DNA of 64,000 bases from Apostichopus japonicus (Eukaryota > Echinodermata > Holothuroidea > Aspidochirotida > Stichopodidae), in assembly GCF_037975245.1 (NCBI RefSeq), contig NC_092579.1, positions 5,333,001 through 5,397,000 on the forward strand, given 5' to 3'. Positions 29,401-35,620 of this stretch are shown one piece after another. The notes beneath the pieces are model-generated. The model was not told where the DNA came from. It saw only the letters and a list, made by a program, of their open reading frames with translations, and ran no database searches. How positions within the stretch are numbered: the first letter of the stretch is position 1; each line of letters starts with the position of its first letter. The translations under genes were made by a program, and so were the position numbers.

Positions 29401-32400
29401 TACATTTATACATCTGGGTGAAGAGGGGCTGTTTAGATCAAGTGCCTTGCCCAAGGTCACAGTTTAAAAATCTGTGCAGGACTGGAACCTGTAATCCTTA
29501 GAATGTCAGCACATTAACTTTAACCAATTCAATGTCAACTTAAATGCTTTAAAGCCTAAAGTTTTATAAAATAATAATTAAAGACCTTCCGATTATTCTC
29601 CTTCAAAGGATGTTGCCATGGAAACCCTATGGTTAAAGAACAGACACAAGATAGAATTCCATCTTCAGTATAAAGGGATCAAAGATACTGTCAATCTGGA
29701 AATAGAAGCAAGATATGGGATTTTGAATTAATGTAACAGTAAGAAAGATTTGAATATGAGGAGAAAGTCTGATTTAGGTGTTGTAACTACATAGTATGTA
29801 CATGTTCTTTGCAACAACAATGTAACCTCATTAATATTTGTGAGTGGTTGGAGCTTAATGGAAAATTGTCAAAAACAGCTTGTAAACACAATATCTCAAC
29901 AACCACGAGTTGAATCAATGTTTTATTTGGGAGATAGATGCCCAATGATAAGTAGATGTACCCCATTGTTCTTGGTTCTCATATCATGAATATTAATGAG
30001 TGGGCGGGGCTTAACGTAAACTTTGGTTCATACTGGTATGGTCATGTTGGTGCACAATGAGAACATTTTCATGATGTCTCCAACTTCATGTCATTAACAC
30101 TAATCAAATTGCAAGAAATACCACATGACAATAACCAAATGTTTCATGATTTCCATACTTGACATATTAGGTTTGTCACACTACATTCATACAATCAACC
30201 GTGTTCTTTTTTGTGTGCATATCATGAATTTTATTCAGTGAACATTAAATTCTTAATCAGATATCTCTGAAGTAGTATGTCTAATTAGCTTTACACATGT
30301 ACTTGGATAAATAATGTAAGTATATAGATACATGCTTATGAGATCATAAAATTTGACCTCACTAAAAACCAAGTTATTTTCTGTTTTTATAGTATGTCTC
30401 AACATGACAACTCATTCCTTTTTATGTTGCAGCATTAGTCAATGGACAATCCTCTTCATTTGGCTGTGCACAAGTTCATGAATATTAATATGTATGGCTT
30501 ACCACACTATGTATATATGTTTAGGCATCATCTATTGAAATTTCTACTCTGTTGGTATTAGTTGATAAACTGATTTTTGGTTCCTTGCTTTAGCAAAAGG
30601 AACCTATGTAGTCAGGTTTGCGTGTGTGTGTATGTATGTCTGTGTGTGCATCTGTGACACTTTCTTGGGTACGCTCTATCTCAATAAGGGAAAGTTGGAT
30701 TGAGGCCAAACTTGGACTATAGATCCGCCATATGGAGAAGGTGTGCCCTATTGTTTTTGGTGCCCACAAAGGTCACCAAAGGTCAGTTATGGTCCAAAAA
30801 GCGAAACTATTAAAACTGCAATGTAACTCCCAGTGCCAATGTGTGACAAGGTTGATATTTTGGGACAAGTTGCAAATGGTATAGGGTAATATTTTCAAAC
30901 TTTTGTGATCCGAGGTCACCAAAGGTCAATTAATGATAAAAACCTAGTATTTTTGCGATAACTTGAGAACGAATTGTCTGTTAGGGTTGGGAGTTGCTTC
31001 AATGCAATGAAATTGTCGACCGCATCTGGGTAACCCTTGACCTCAATTTGACCTCTGGTAACCTTTAAGTGTTTTGGTTTTTTTTACAGTTTCCATGCTA
31101 TTTTCAGATGTTAAAGGTACCTTCTGATCATAAATGTCAAAAGGTTGACCCCCGTGTGACCTTCGTGTGCGAAGTTATACGAGGTCAAAGTTAATTTCAG
31201 ACATTTAATGCAATAACTCCCAGTGCCAAGGTGTGACACGGTTGATATTTTGGGACAAGTTGCAAATGGTATAGGGGAATATTTTCAATCTTATCGGTCA
31301 TGTGATCCGAGGTCACCAAAGGTCAATTAATGATAAAAACCTAGTATTTTTGCGATAACTTGAGAACGAATTGTCCGTTAGGGTTGGGAGTTGCTATAAT
31401 GTAATCCAATTGTCGACCTGCATCTGGGTAACCCTTGACCTCAATTTGAGCTCTGGTGACCTTTAAGTGTTTTGGGGATTTTTACAGTTTCGATGCTATT
31501 TTCAGATGTTAAAGGTACCTTCTGTTCATAAATGTCAATAGGTTGACCCCCGTGTGACCTTCGTGTGCGAAGTTATACAAGGTCAAAGTTAATTTTCAGA
31601 CATTTAATGCAATAACTCCCAGTGCCAAGGTGTGACACAGTTGATATTTTGGGACAAGTTGCAAATGGTAAAGGGGAATATTTTCAAACTTAATGGTCAT
31701 GTGATCCGAGGTCACCAAAGGTCAATTAACGTTAAAAAAATTGTATTTTGGGGGAGAAAATGGGCAAATAAAATATGTTTGAATTTTTACAGTTTTGATG
31801 CTCTAGTTAGGTTTCACCAATAAAAAATGTCAATGAGTTGACCCCGGGTGACCTTTGTGTTTGAAGTTATGTATGTATACAATTTCAAAGTTAATTTTTA
31901 GACATATAATGCAATTAACTCCCAATGCCAACATGTGACATGGTTGATATTTTGGGACAAGTTGTGAATGGGGTGGTGGAACATTTTCAAACTTAACGGT
32001 CATGTGATATGAAGTCACCAATGTTATCATATCTGTTAACCCACTTGTAGGTGACCTTATATTTCTTACATTTTCGACGCCATATTCAGATCTCAAAAGT
32101 GCCTTCCGATCAAAAATCTGATCACAATTTGTGATCACAAAAGTGTTGGCTATAGTGTTGGTTACTTTATGGGTACATGTACGACCACAATTACTTGGAC
32201 TATTTGAGCCCAATCTTGCTTGATAATATTATGTGTATTGTCATATACCCGTATGCAAGGAACCACAGTGCCCTTTGGCTCTTGTTATTAATAAAGGCTT
32301 GAACTATAATTTTACAAGGCCAGAAGAAAATCTTATGACAAGCTGTCTTCAGATCACAAATGTATAGAAAATAGTCCTAATTAGCACATCTTAAAAGTAT

Positions 32401-33502
32401 AAGTTAGACTGCTTCTTGAGACACACTCTTAATTGATAGAGGTGAAATATGCACAAACTTACTTTCTAGGGCAATCATAAAGCTTTCCTCTGTTTCCTCT
32501 TCACAGATTGAAAAGTTACGACACATTGACCAAATCACATCTCCATTCCAGCTCATTCTACCTGAATGTGAGTAATTAATTACTTTAGCATGTTAATGCA
32601 GCTGAATATGTTTCATTACCATGTTGTACTCACTACCAGATTTGTAAACTAGAAAAAGGTTCTTAATATCAAGTATTGCAAATAGCTGATAGTTATAGTC
32701 CACCAGTTGACATGACAACTGCAGCCTAGACTCCTCTATGCAAAGTGGGATCAGGTGTTCAAATCTCATATGTAAGGAATTATAGTCAGTATGTACAATG
32801 TTGATGTATGAAAAGTAAGTTTACATGTACACATCTCATATCAAAGGATTGCAGTTCTAAAGTATGTTAAGTATTGGTGTTTGCTTTGGTTTTAAACATC
32901 AGTTTGGATACCTAAGCAAAACACTTAGACTGAGTATTGATACTGTATTCAAGTCACATTGCATTGGAAAACAACAATTAATGAAATTCAGCCACCTGCT
33001 TTAAAGATGCATTCTGGGAGTTAAATCAGATTTCCTTTTTAGTCTCATTGAAAACTCTGAGCTTTCAGGTTTATTTTGCCCCTGAGTGTAAGAAACACAT
33101 CACTGTGATCTCACATTTCTGAATATTGTTTGCTTAAAACAGGATGAATTTTAATTCACTTTATGTAGAGTCGCAATTTCCTTTTCTTACAACCTTACAG
33201 CCATCATGAAATCTTTCGATCAGCTAAAGCAGAACTTATCAGAACATCTTGATGTAGACCAATCCACCCTGCTGGCAAATATTTTCCAAGTTCCTGAAGA
33301 ACGAATTACTGATATCAAGAGGCACAAAACACCAGGAACTCTTTTGTTAGAGAAGCTGACCCAAAATTCACTGATATCTCCCACAAACGTCACAAAATTG
33401 GAAAATACCTTAACAGAACAAGGAAATGAAGAATGTGCCAAACTTGTGAGAGATTTTAGATGGAAAAATCCAGTAGTTCAAGCAACAATGTGCCCAGAAT
33501 AA
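2566..33502 (+). CDS. Multi-exon DED-coiled coil-(DED-ZU5-UPA)x2-DED adaptor gene, 5' end outside window
   Basis: Seventeen exons with usable GT-AG sites join in one frame: 2566-2836, 3490-3983, 4361-4498, 5309-5393, 18648-18971, 19679-20152, 20318-20544, 21193-21358, 22049-22194, 22916-22964, 23706-24022, 24417-24717, 27622-27851, 28978-29115, 29609 onward, 32507-32567, 33201-33502. The first fourteen give exactly 1120 codons. Known families with ZU5-UPA plus a death fold are UNC5, UNC5CL, PIDD and ankyrin. Here the death folds resemble DEDs and the DED-ZU5-UPA block is repeated. There is no signal peptide or membrane segment in the visible part, so a cytosolic death-fold scaffold in apoptosis or innate signalling is inferred. 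The first exon begins at a splice acceptor, so the start codon lies further left. Open points are a possible alternative last exon at 9088 and an in-frame stop at 29729. One gene or two adjacent genes (split in the 13-kb intron) cannot be decided by eye. Confidence 0.7.
3490..3983 (+). CDS. Exon: coiled coil built of 14-residue repeats
   Basis: The acceptor TTTGTTTCAG joins in phase 1 and the donor AAT/GTAATT ends in phase 0, giving about 165 codons. Nearly the whole exon is a highly charged heptad coiled coil. From about 3560 to 3950 it is a 14-residue (42-bp) repeat of the form TEEERQQF..-LK and LEDERQQL..-LT, repeated about eight to nine times with small changes. It most likely acts as an oligomerisation rod between the first and second DEDs. 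The near-identical DNA units mean that length variation between alleles is likely. Confidence 0.8.
4361..4498 (+). CDS. Exon: coiled coil continued
   Basis: The acceptor is TTCATGACAG and the donor TTG/GTAAGT. It has 46 codons, phase 0 to 0. It starts EYEEAKSSLRATKDELVKSQ and ends in a glutamine-rich ALNQQQL. Heptad spacing of L, A and V continues the coiled coil of the previous exon, although without the 14-residue unit. Confidence 0.75.
4662..5033 (+). mobile_element. ~370-bp MITE, copy 1
   Basis: Starts TTAAAGGCATTGAAGACTGG and ends GAGTCTTCACACCCTTTAAA, so the ends are imperfect inverted repeats. A second copy lies in opposite orientation at 55864-56229. It sits in the intron between 4498 and 5309. 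Non-coding. Confidence 0.7.
5309..5393 (+). CDS. Exon: short acidic Ser/Thr-rich linker
   Basis: The acceptor is TTTTGCAG after a pyrimidine-rich stretch and the donor GCAG/GTAGGA. It has 28 codons plus one base, phase 0 to 1. The peptide contains SVTEEESLVGERETLDISQE and looks disordered. The phase-1 end fits both the exon at 18648 (second DED) and the exon at 9088 (own stop), so this is the branch point for two possible transcripts. Confidence 0.6.
7911..8078 (+). CDS. Possible coding exon, unrecognised
   Basis: Fifty-six open codons run into a clear donor, ACA/GTGAGT, and read EKHSYTEDIEVALWRNAADS and onward with normal-looking protein composition. Upstream the frame is open back to a stop at 7884. 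No good pyrimidine-rich acceptor is seen and there is no ATG in frame, so the left edge is uncertain. Spliced in phase 0 to 9088 it would give VKPTPALDTT and a stop at 9120. I do not recognise the peptide. It may be a relic exon or chance. Confidence 0.3.
8475..8795 (-). mobile_element. tRNA-derived SINE, copy 1
   Basis: Read on the minus strand, the head (8795 to 8703) holds an A box TGGCAAAGTGG and a B box GGTTCGATTCC, typical of a type II (Leu/Ser-like) tRNA. A ~200-base body follows and ends in an (ATT)n tail at 8480-8502. It is not a functional tRNA because the stems are not closed. Confidence 0.8.
9088..9375 (+). CDS. Possible alternative terminal exon with stop
   Basis: The acceptor TTCTCTTTACAG is followed by an open frame of about 95 codons ending TGA at 9373-9375. 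If joined in phase 1 to the exon ending at 5393 it reads GKTNTCIRHHLNITG, then a hydrophobic FLLLC, then a Lys/Leu-rich helix (ETLKKLLMLLYSSLIKEN). This would produce a short DED plus coiled-coil protein without ZU5-UPA. AATAAA-type signals follow at about 10176, 10267 and 10827. The domain is not recognised. The alternative is that the frame is open by chance. Confidence 0.4.
   Translation, partial: GKTNTCIRHHLNITGCTVEDKTFLLLCSTDHYTSEYKSTEETLKKLLMLLYSSLIKENIAGLDQEMHISATSTIQDKQIMSFKQNLDKVLDTDSD
9380..10330 (+). repeat. Degenerate G-poor tandem repeat after the possible terminal exon
   Basis: The motif TGTACAGTACTAACACCATT returns with changes at about 9557, 9651, 9701, 9773, 9838 and 9911, spaced 50-94 bases apart. 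The strand is strongly C/A/T-rich and poor in G. It could be a 3' UTR of a transcript ending at 9375. No reading frame is seen. Confidence 0.6.
11378..11525. repeat. 48-bp tandem repeat, three copies
   Basis: Units start at 11378, 11426 and 11474, each with ACATAC, TAGTCATGT and AATACAAACAAACTA. Spacing is exactly 48 bases. Confidence 0.85.
12651..13138 (+). repeat. ~145-bp tandem repeat with AGGTCA-type half sites, left part
   Basis: Units of about 140-145 bases carry AAACACGATATCTCAAGAAG, GTGTAGAAGTACCACATT and CAAAGGTCATTTAGGGTCAC in order. About three units are seen before the Harbinger-like insertion, and the array resumes at 16993. Confidence 0.75.
13616..14170. mobile_element. hAT-like transposon remnant nested in the Harbinger-like element
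   Basis: Ends CATACCCGTCAAC and GTTGACAGGTCTG are 13-bp imperfect inverted repeats, and CATACT lies directly on both sides (13610-13615 and 14171-14176). Internally 13761-13877 encodes NAHSNAEQERLFSVVRKNKT, the conserved C-terminal dimerisation motif of hAT transposases, ending in a stop. The left end contains repeats of CTCCCGGTTTT. Confidence 0.7.
14431..14542. repeat. (TA)n microsatellite with TATTCC interruptions
   Basis: A long alternating TA run with two ATTATTCC breaks. It follows the hAT remnant. Confidence 0.95.
14935..15260 (-). repeat. Penelope-like terminal repeat, copy 1
   Basis: Shares most of ~320 bases with 40016-40330, for example GAGGCTGAATGACAAGTAAC and GAAAGAAACCAACA. 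A hairpin core lies at 14974-15000 (minus strand GATCCTGCTAGAATC followed by GAAA). Assigning it to Penelope-like elements is inference from this core and from the RT fragment at 34984. Confidence 0.5.
15800..15951 (-). pseudogene. Myb/SANT-like DNA-binding gene remnant
   Basis: On the minus strand an acceptor (TTCCTCTTCAG) is followed by EKQKRCPDFSEVETLTLV, then EFVSTHKALLSG, a stop, and GKGASEEEKMKERFVNST in the same frame. This follows the F...E...L...V....LL.G pattern of MSANTD-type Myb/SANT proteins encoded by Harbinger transposons. One in-frame TGA breaks it. Confidence 0.55.
16993..17330 (+). repeat. ~145-bp tandem repeat, right part after the insertion
   Basis: Continues the array of 12651-13138: CAGGGTTCAAATTGTGAAAA, then ACACGATATCTCAAGAAGG at 17018 and a further unit at 17164. 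Joining the two parts restores a unit. Confidence 0.75.
17440..18130 (-). repeat. Same repeat family in inverted orientation
   Basis: GACCCTAAATGACCTATGAC, CACCCAAAACAATA(C/G)GGTTC and ATCTTGAGATATCATG are reverse-complement equivalents of the forward units. Together with 12651-17330 it makes a large imperfect inverted repeat. It contains a 13-bp x3 stretch (AAGCCACATGACA) at about 17630-17660. Confidence 0.6.
18355..18393. repeat. (CA)n-type microsatellite
   Basis: Imperfect CACACA run with GCGCACGCA in the middle, about 250 bases before the DED2 exon. Confidence 0.8.
18648..18971 (+). CDS. Exon: second DED (DED2)
   Basis: The acceptor TTATATTTCAG joins in phase 1 and the donor CCTG/GTAAGA ends in phase 1. 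The first ~85 residues form a death-effector-like fold: YNRLMVNVAQDLT, STLKLATLFRLP, ETDMLRRVSL, TPGITLINFMKTRNI and DVTNLQKGLVNIQL, followed by a polar tail (QSKVDPFQFEENQSPQ). The TPG..L..(M/L)...I pattern recurs in the last DED at 33201, so these copies are related. It opens the first DED-ZU5-UPA block. Confidence 0.7.
19679..20152 (+). CDS. Exon: acidic linker plus ZU5 domain 1
   Basis: The acceptor TTCTATTTTCAG and donor GAAG/GTAATG are both phase 1. About 60 acidic, disordered residues (DPDDESTASQGSDEREED) precede a ZU5 domain. Its hallmarks are visible: YEGGTISIMGVHLTIPEDAL, then TPLIKLEPEGLTLNKPAQLN and IPHSAIIPEP. These correspond to the GG.l, v.l.iP.gA, ltPlv...P.g, kPv.l.iPh motifs of ZU5 in UNC5, PIDD and ankyrin. 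Of all exons in the gene this one has the clearest domain assignment. Confidence 0.85.
20318..20544 (+). CDS. Exon: UPA domain 1, first part
   Basis: The acceptor is TTTATTATAG and the donor TACAAG/GTAAGG, phase 1 to 0. It starts GEITWTEEKSFDW and continues through KICLDITILSYVFVNLV to an acidic end (CKDSDEEYK). The C....I..LSYVFV stretch aligns by pattern with the start of UPA after ZU5 in UNC5-type proteins. The H-F-S autocleavage triad of PIDD and UNC5CL is not visible here. Confidence 0.7.
21193..21358 (+). CDS. Exon: UPA domain 1, second part
   Basis: The acceptor is TTATGTTTCAG and the exon is phase 0 at its start. It encodes LLLEDHHPKLCLGNYTTFQF, then DLIMSSLDGGYHLKKEESTK. The proposed donor ATTT/GTAATT ends in phase 1 and pairs with an acceptor CATGTAG at 22048. 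The alternative acceptor six bases earlier (TTTTAG at 22041) would need a phase-0 donor, which I cannot find. Confidence 0.65.
22049..22194 (+). CDS. Exon: UPA domain 1, third part
   Basis: The donor TCAAAG/GTGAGT is strong. The exon reads IDYLCAASRVSHQFRLTRDK, then DMVDVKLKVFQNEMNQTALI, an alternating beta pattern as expected for the UPA fold. Phase runs from 1 to 0. Confidence 0.65.
22916..22964 (+). CDS. Micro-exon linking UPA1 to DED3
   Basis: The acceptor TTTTCATTCAG and donor CCCAG/GTGGGT bound 16 codons plus one base (VKNILLSPESQEILHP). Phase 0 to 1 equals that of the second-block linker exon at 32507-32567 (61 bases), which supports a block duplication. The donor region is imitated twice more in the following intron (see findings). 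Confidence 0.6.
23706..24022 (+). CDS. Exon: third DED (DED3)
   Basis: The acceptor CTCACTTTCAG joins in phase 1. The donor ATG/GTTTGT is weaker and ends in phase 0. The peptide YEKLRGDIAKLLDKQHCSKL, VYFELKPAEN, AAESGKMLMKILDERELIMP and MIGMYEGLKSIHFNKVARLV has DED-like helices 1-6. A charged tail (SQEKNGKENEGGKDVNK) follows. It is the second repeat of the death fold in front of a ZU5. Confidence 0.7.
24417..24717 (+). CDS. Exon: ZU5 domain 2
   Basis: The acceptor ATTGTTTCAG (phase 0) and donor AACAG/GTGTGT (phase 1) bound about 100 residues. Motifs are NFEICVPAGALHSGRIVSLW, TPFVKFGPESLTLHKPVTVV and ISHCAVTPAD. It is clearly homologous to ZU5-1 but shorter and without the acidic leader. The GG at the domain start is missing. 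Confidence 0.8.
26810..27160 (+). repeat. Degenerate ~130-bp tandem units of the same style
   Basis: TGAAAACCTTGTAAACATGA, TATCTCAAAAAG and AGGTCAAAGTC repeat about three times. Diverged relative of the 12651 array. Confidence 0.55.
27622..27851 (+). CDS. Exon: UPA domain 2, first part
   Basis: The acceptor is TAATCTTCTTCAG and the donor CATAAA/GTAAGT, phase 1 to 0, the same as UPA1 part one, with 76 codons. It starts DKIIKWSQERLHLSC and contains EAEKPCLIGLHVPFIPKILK and LTIHLWFHNDDSLEHK. The C....I..L pattern at the UPA start is shared with the first copy. The serine after the leucine is replaced by HVPF, so a PIDD-like HFS cleavage site is absent here also. Confidence 0.65.
27952..28238 (-). 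mobile_element. tRNA-derived SINE, copy 2
   Basis: The same family as 8475-8795. The shared body includes GGTGGCTTCCAATTCAACAT and the head shares CCGGCCGGG(T/A)ATCGAACC. The (ATT)n tail is missing. It lies in the intron after 27851. Confidence 0.8.
28978..29115 (+). CDS. Exon: UPA domain 2, second part
   Basis: The acceptor TTTCTATTTTAACAG and donor AGCGTG/GTTAGT bound 46 codons, phase 0 to 0. It encodes SLINEEIYQQKGSIIHDP, then VSVQLHSMTSTLHVSTNSST. It corresponds in position to the exon at 21193. The phase of its 3' end differs from the first copy. Confidence 0.55.
29609..29731 (+). CDS. Exon: UPA domain 2, third part, with in-frame stop
   Basis: The acceptor TTCTCCTTCAAAG joins in phase 0. 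Forty codons read DVAMETLWLKNRHKIEFHLQ to ARYGILN and then TAA at 29729-29731. The exon matches the position of 22049-22194. A good donor-like site, ACA/GTAAGA, lies just after the stop at 29738. A weaker in-frame donor, ACT/GTCAAT at 29689, would avoid the stop and keep phase 0 for the exon at 32507. So this is either a true C-terminus, a nonsense change, or an unusual splice. Confidence 0.5.
   Translation, partial: DVAMETLWLKNRHKIEFHLQYKGIKDTVNLEIEARYGILN
29830..30240 (+). repeat. Dispersed repeat with GAATATTAATGAGTGGGCGG, copy 1
   Basis: ATATCTCAACAACCACGAGT, TGAATCAATGT and ATCATGAATATTAATGAGTG are shared with 33868-34075. Non-coding, intronic. Confidence 0.6.
30579..32287 (+). repeat. 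GGTTCCTTGC-ended repeat family, long copy with four internal units
   Basis: Begins GGTTCCTTGCTTTAGC and ends GCAAGGAACCACAGTGCCC, so the termini are inverted. The unit containing AACTCCCAGTGCCAAGGTGT and TTGATATTTTGGGACAAGTT occurs at 30825, 31215, 31614 and 31917 (spacing 390, 399, 303). A shorter copy at 36833 has one unit. Non-coding. Confidence 0.75.
32507..32567 (+). CDS. Exon: linker before last DED
   Basis: The acceptor CCTCTTCACAG (phase 0) and donor GAAT/GTGAGT (phase 1) bound IEKLRHIDQITSPFQLILPE. Length and phases match the 22916 linker exon that joins UPA1 to DED3, which places the following exon as the equivalent death fold. Confidence 0.55.
33201..33502 (+). CDS. Terminal exon: fourth DED (DED4) and stop
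   Basis: The acceptor CAACCTTACAG joins in phase 1 and the exon ends TAA at 33500-33502. It reads FDQLKQNLSEHLDVDQSTLL, NIFQVPEERITDIKRHKTPG, TLLLEKLTQNSLISPTNVTK and LENTLTEQGNEECAKLVRDF. This is a six-helix DED-like fold with the same TPG..LL....I signature as DED2. Taken alone it could also be started at the internal ATG at 33206. The exon was copied about 0.9 kb downstream (34095 onward). Confidence 0.7.
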
Positions 33503-33867
33503 TGACTGAAATCATATTGTAGGTTATTTGTAGGCAAGTAATGATATGAACATATCACCTGTGGTGAGGTAACCAGGAATGCTTCCACTTGAGAGGGGCA
33601 GAGGAAGTCAGCAAGTCTTTCTGTATTCACTGTTAATTACAGTCGGAGCTTATTAAAACAGGACTATATGCTTAATTACACCTGTATGAGTAACTTATAT
33701 ACAATATTCTTCTTCTCCTCTAACATGGTTATGTATGTAAGTACTGTGACTATAAACTCTATTATTGCCTTTGGTAAGCAAACAATTAAAAGTAACCTAT
33801 GCATTCATGTCAGCATGTGTGGGTGTGAGCGTGCGTGTGTGTGTGTGTTTGTGGATGTGAAGGCTAG

Positions 33868-34075
33868 ATTGTAAACATGCTATCTCAGCAACCATAAGTT
33901 GAGTCAATGTCATGCTGTGTAGGTAGATGCACCATGATGTGTAGATGTGCACGATTTTTTTTCTGTGGTTCCCATCTCATGAATATTTATGAGTGGGCGA
34001 GCTTTAATATGAAACTCATGAATGTGAATATTACTTCAATCGTATGTCCGATTCAGTTCATTCTTGGTATGGTTA
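33868..34075 (+). repeat. Dispersed repeat with GAATATTTATGAGTGGGCGA, copy 2
   Basis: Shorter relative of 29830-30240. It lies directly left of the duplicated DED exon. Confidence 0.6.
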
Positions 34076-34094
34076 TGAAACTATACACAGATGC

Positions 34095-34948
34095 TGATTG
34101 AAAATTCACTGATATCTTCACAAACATTCCAAAATTAGAAAGCCCCTGAAAAAGAAAGGAAACAAAGGATGTGCAAGACTGGTCAGAGATTTCAGAAGAA
34201 ACAATACTGTTATGAAATAGTAATACTGCCTCTTTGATGTTACCGAAACACTCCATCGAGACACCTTACAGGCCCCTTATATATTTATCTAGGTCATGGA
34301 TTCAGTTTTCCCACGAGAAGTTTTAACTATCTTATTGAATCTTGTTACAGGGCCTTTTCCCAAAAATAGATTCCATTGTGTCTGTAGAACATTCGAGAAA
34401 GTTCTTCTCACGTGGTATGGAAGTTTCCATAGAAAGGGGTAGACTTCCAAACTCCCAACCAATCAGGGCAGATCAGTGCCAGCGCAGTTATATTTATATC
34501 GTTAGCTAATACAGGATGGTCAGGTTATTGGCTGCCTTCTGATTGTGCGCAGAGGGATTTCGGTAGAGTAAGGTATAAAAGGGGGCATGGGTACGCAAGT
34601 TTATCACTCCGTCATCAGTTCGTCACTTCGTCACCATTTCATCACTCCTTCTAATTGCGTAATTGACGGAGTCAAATCATTGAAATTTTGTTTGTAAGAG
34701 AATCGACAGAGAAGAAATTATACCGAATCAATAATCAAATCCTATCTCGTCAACTTGTTTTTCTGAGAACTCATTGTTTTCTTCTATCTTCCGTTCGAGA
34801 CGTCTCCTGAAGAAGCATAAATACGGCATCAAGATAACCCCAGTACCTTTCTATCGCGAGTCCCGATATAGTATTGCTATCGGAGAAGCCGGGCTCGTCA
34901 CAATATTACAATACTGTGTTCAAGCAACAATGTGCTCAGGATAGATTT
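34095..34948 (+). pseudogene. Partial copy of the last DED exon, split by a solo LTR
   Basis: From 34097 to 34207 the sequence follows the second half of the 33201 exon (AAAATTCACTGATATC, then GGAAACAAAGGATGTGC) with frameshifts. The match resumes at 34911-34948 (GTTCAAGCAACAATGTGC). Between them lies the 703-bp LTR. The copy is non-coding. It shows a local duplication of the 3' end of the DED/ZU5 gene before the LTR arrived. Confidence 0.75.
34208..34910 (+). mobile_element. Solo LTR (703 bp) with 4-bp target duplication
   Basis: The sequence starts TGTTAT and ends ATTACA, and is flanked by ATAC on both sides (34204-34207 and 34911-34914). Removing it restores the duplicated DED exon text. 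A TATA box (GGTATAAAAGGGGG) sits at about 34570-34583, as expected for an LTR promoter read on the + strand. No internal retroelement region is present, so it is a recombined single LTR. The family is unknown. Confidence 0.75.
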
Positions 34949-34983
34949 ATGATGAGGGAGTTCTGGCTTGTCAACATTTTGCT

Positions 34984-35200
34984 GTGGGCACTAAATTAGC
35001 ACCATCTTACGCAAACATATTTATTCACAGATTGGAATTGGAAATGCTATCATCTTCTATGCTTAAGCCGTAACATTATTACAGATATATTGACAATATA
35101 TTTTTCGTCAGGCCACATGGTGAACAAATTGCTCAAGTGTTTCTTTGTACATGTTAATTCCTTTCATGACAGTATTACAGTTTCTGTAAAAGTTTCTAAA
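34984..35200 (+). pseudogene. Penelope-like element reverse transcriptase fragment
   Basis: The frame starting at 34984 reads VGTKLAPSYANIFIHRLELE, and in the next frame YIDNIFFVRPHGEQIAQ, then HVNSFHDSITV after another shift. These match the GTKMAPSYANLFM and YIDDIFFIW-HGE motifs of Penelope-like reverse transcriptases. The catalytic DD is DN here, and there are at least two frame changes, so it is dead. It extends from just after the duplicated DED exon. Confidence 0.65.
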
Positions 35201-35214
35201 AACCAAACATAATT

Positions 35215-35620
35215 TTCGTTATCGATGGTAATCGTAACCTTTGTAGTCATTCAGGCAGACCAGTGTGAGCAAGTGTACCTGCATGTGACGCCTTGCTTGT
35301 AAACATGATATCTCTATAAGGGAAGTTTGTATCAATCTCATATTTAGTGTGTATGAGAACCATATTGAGTAGAAGAAGCCTCTTACCTTTTAGAGGAGTT
35401 CAAAGGTCATTTGGGGTCACCAGGGGTCAAATTGTGAAAAACTTGTAAACACGATATCTCCAGAAAGGGAGCTTGGAACAATTTCAAATTTAGTATGTAG
35501 TTGTGACACGTTGAGTTCAAGATCCCTACTGTTTTGGGGAGGTCAAAGGTCATTTGGGGTTACTAGGGGTCAAATGTGAAAACCTTGAAAACACGATATC
35601 ACAAAAACATTAGATATTTC
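35215..35620 (+). repeat. ~145-bp AGGTCA-type tandem repeat, another locus
   Basis: Same units as 12651-17330 (ACACGATATCTCCAGAAAGG, GTCAAAGGTCATTTGGGGT). It contains a perfect AGGTCAAAGGTCA at 35540-35552. Confidence 0.7.

Noticed and set aside
31830-32213. Minus-strand frame of 127 codons
   Set aside because: Lies within the GGTTCCTTGC repeat family, has no domain pattern and is not kept in the other copy.
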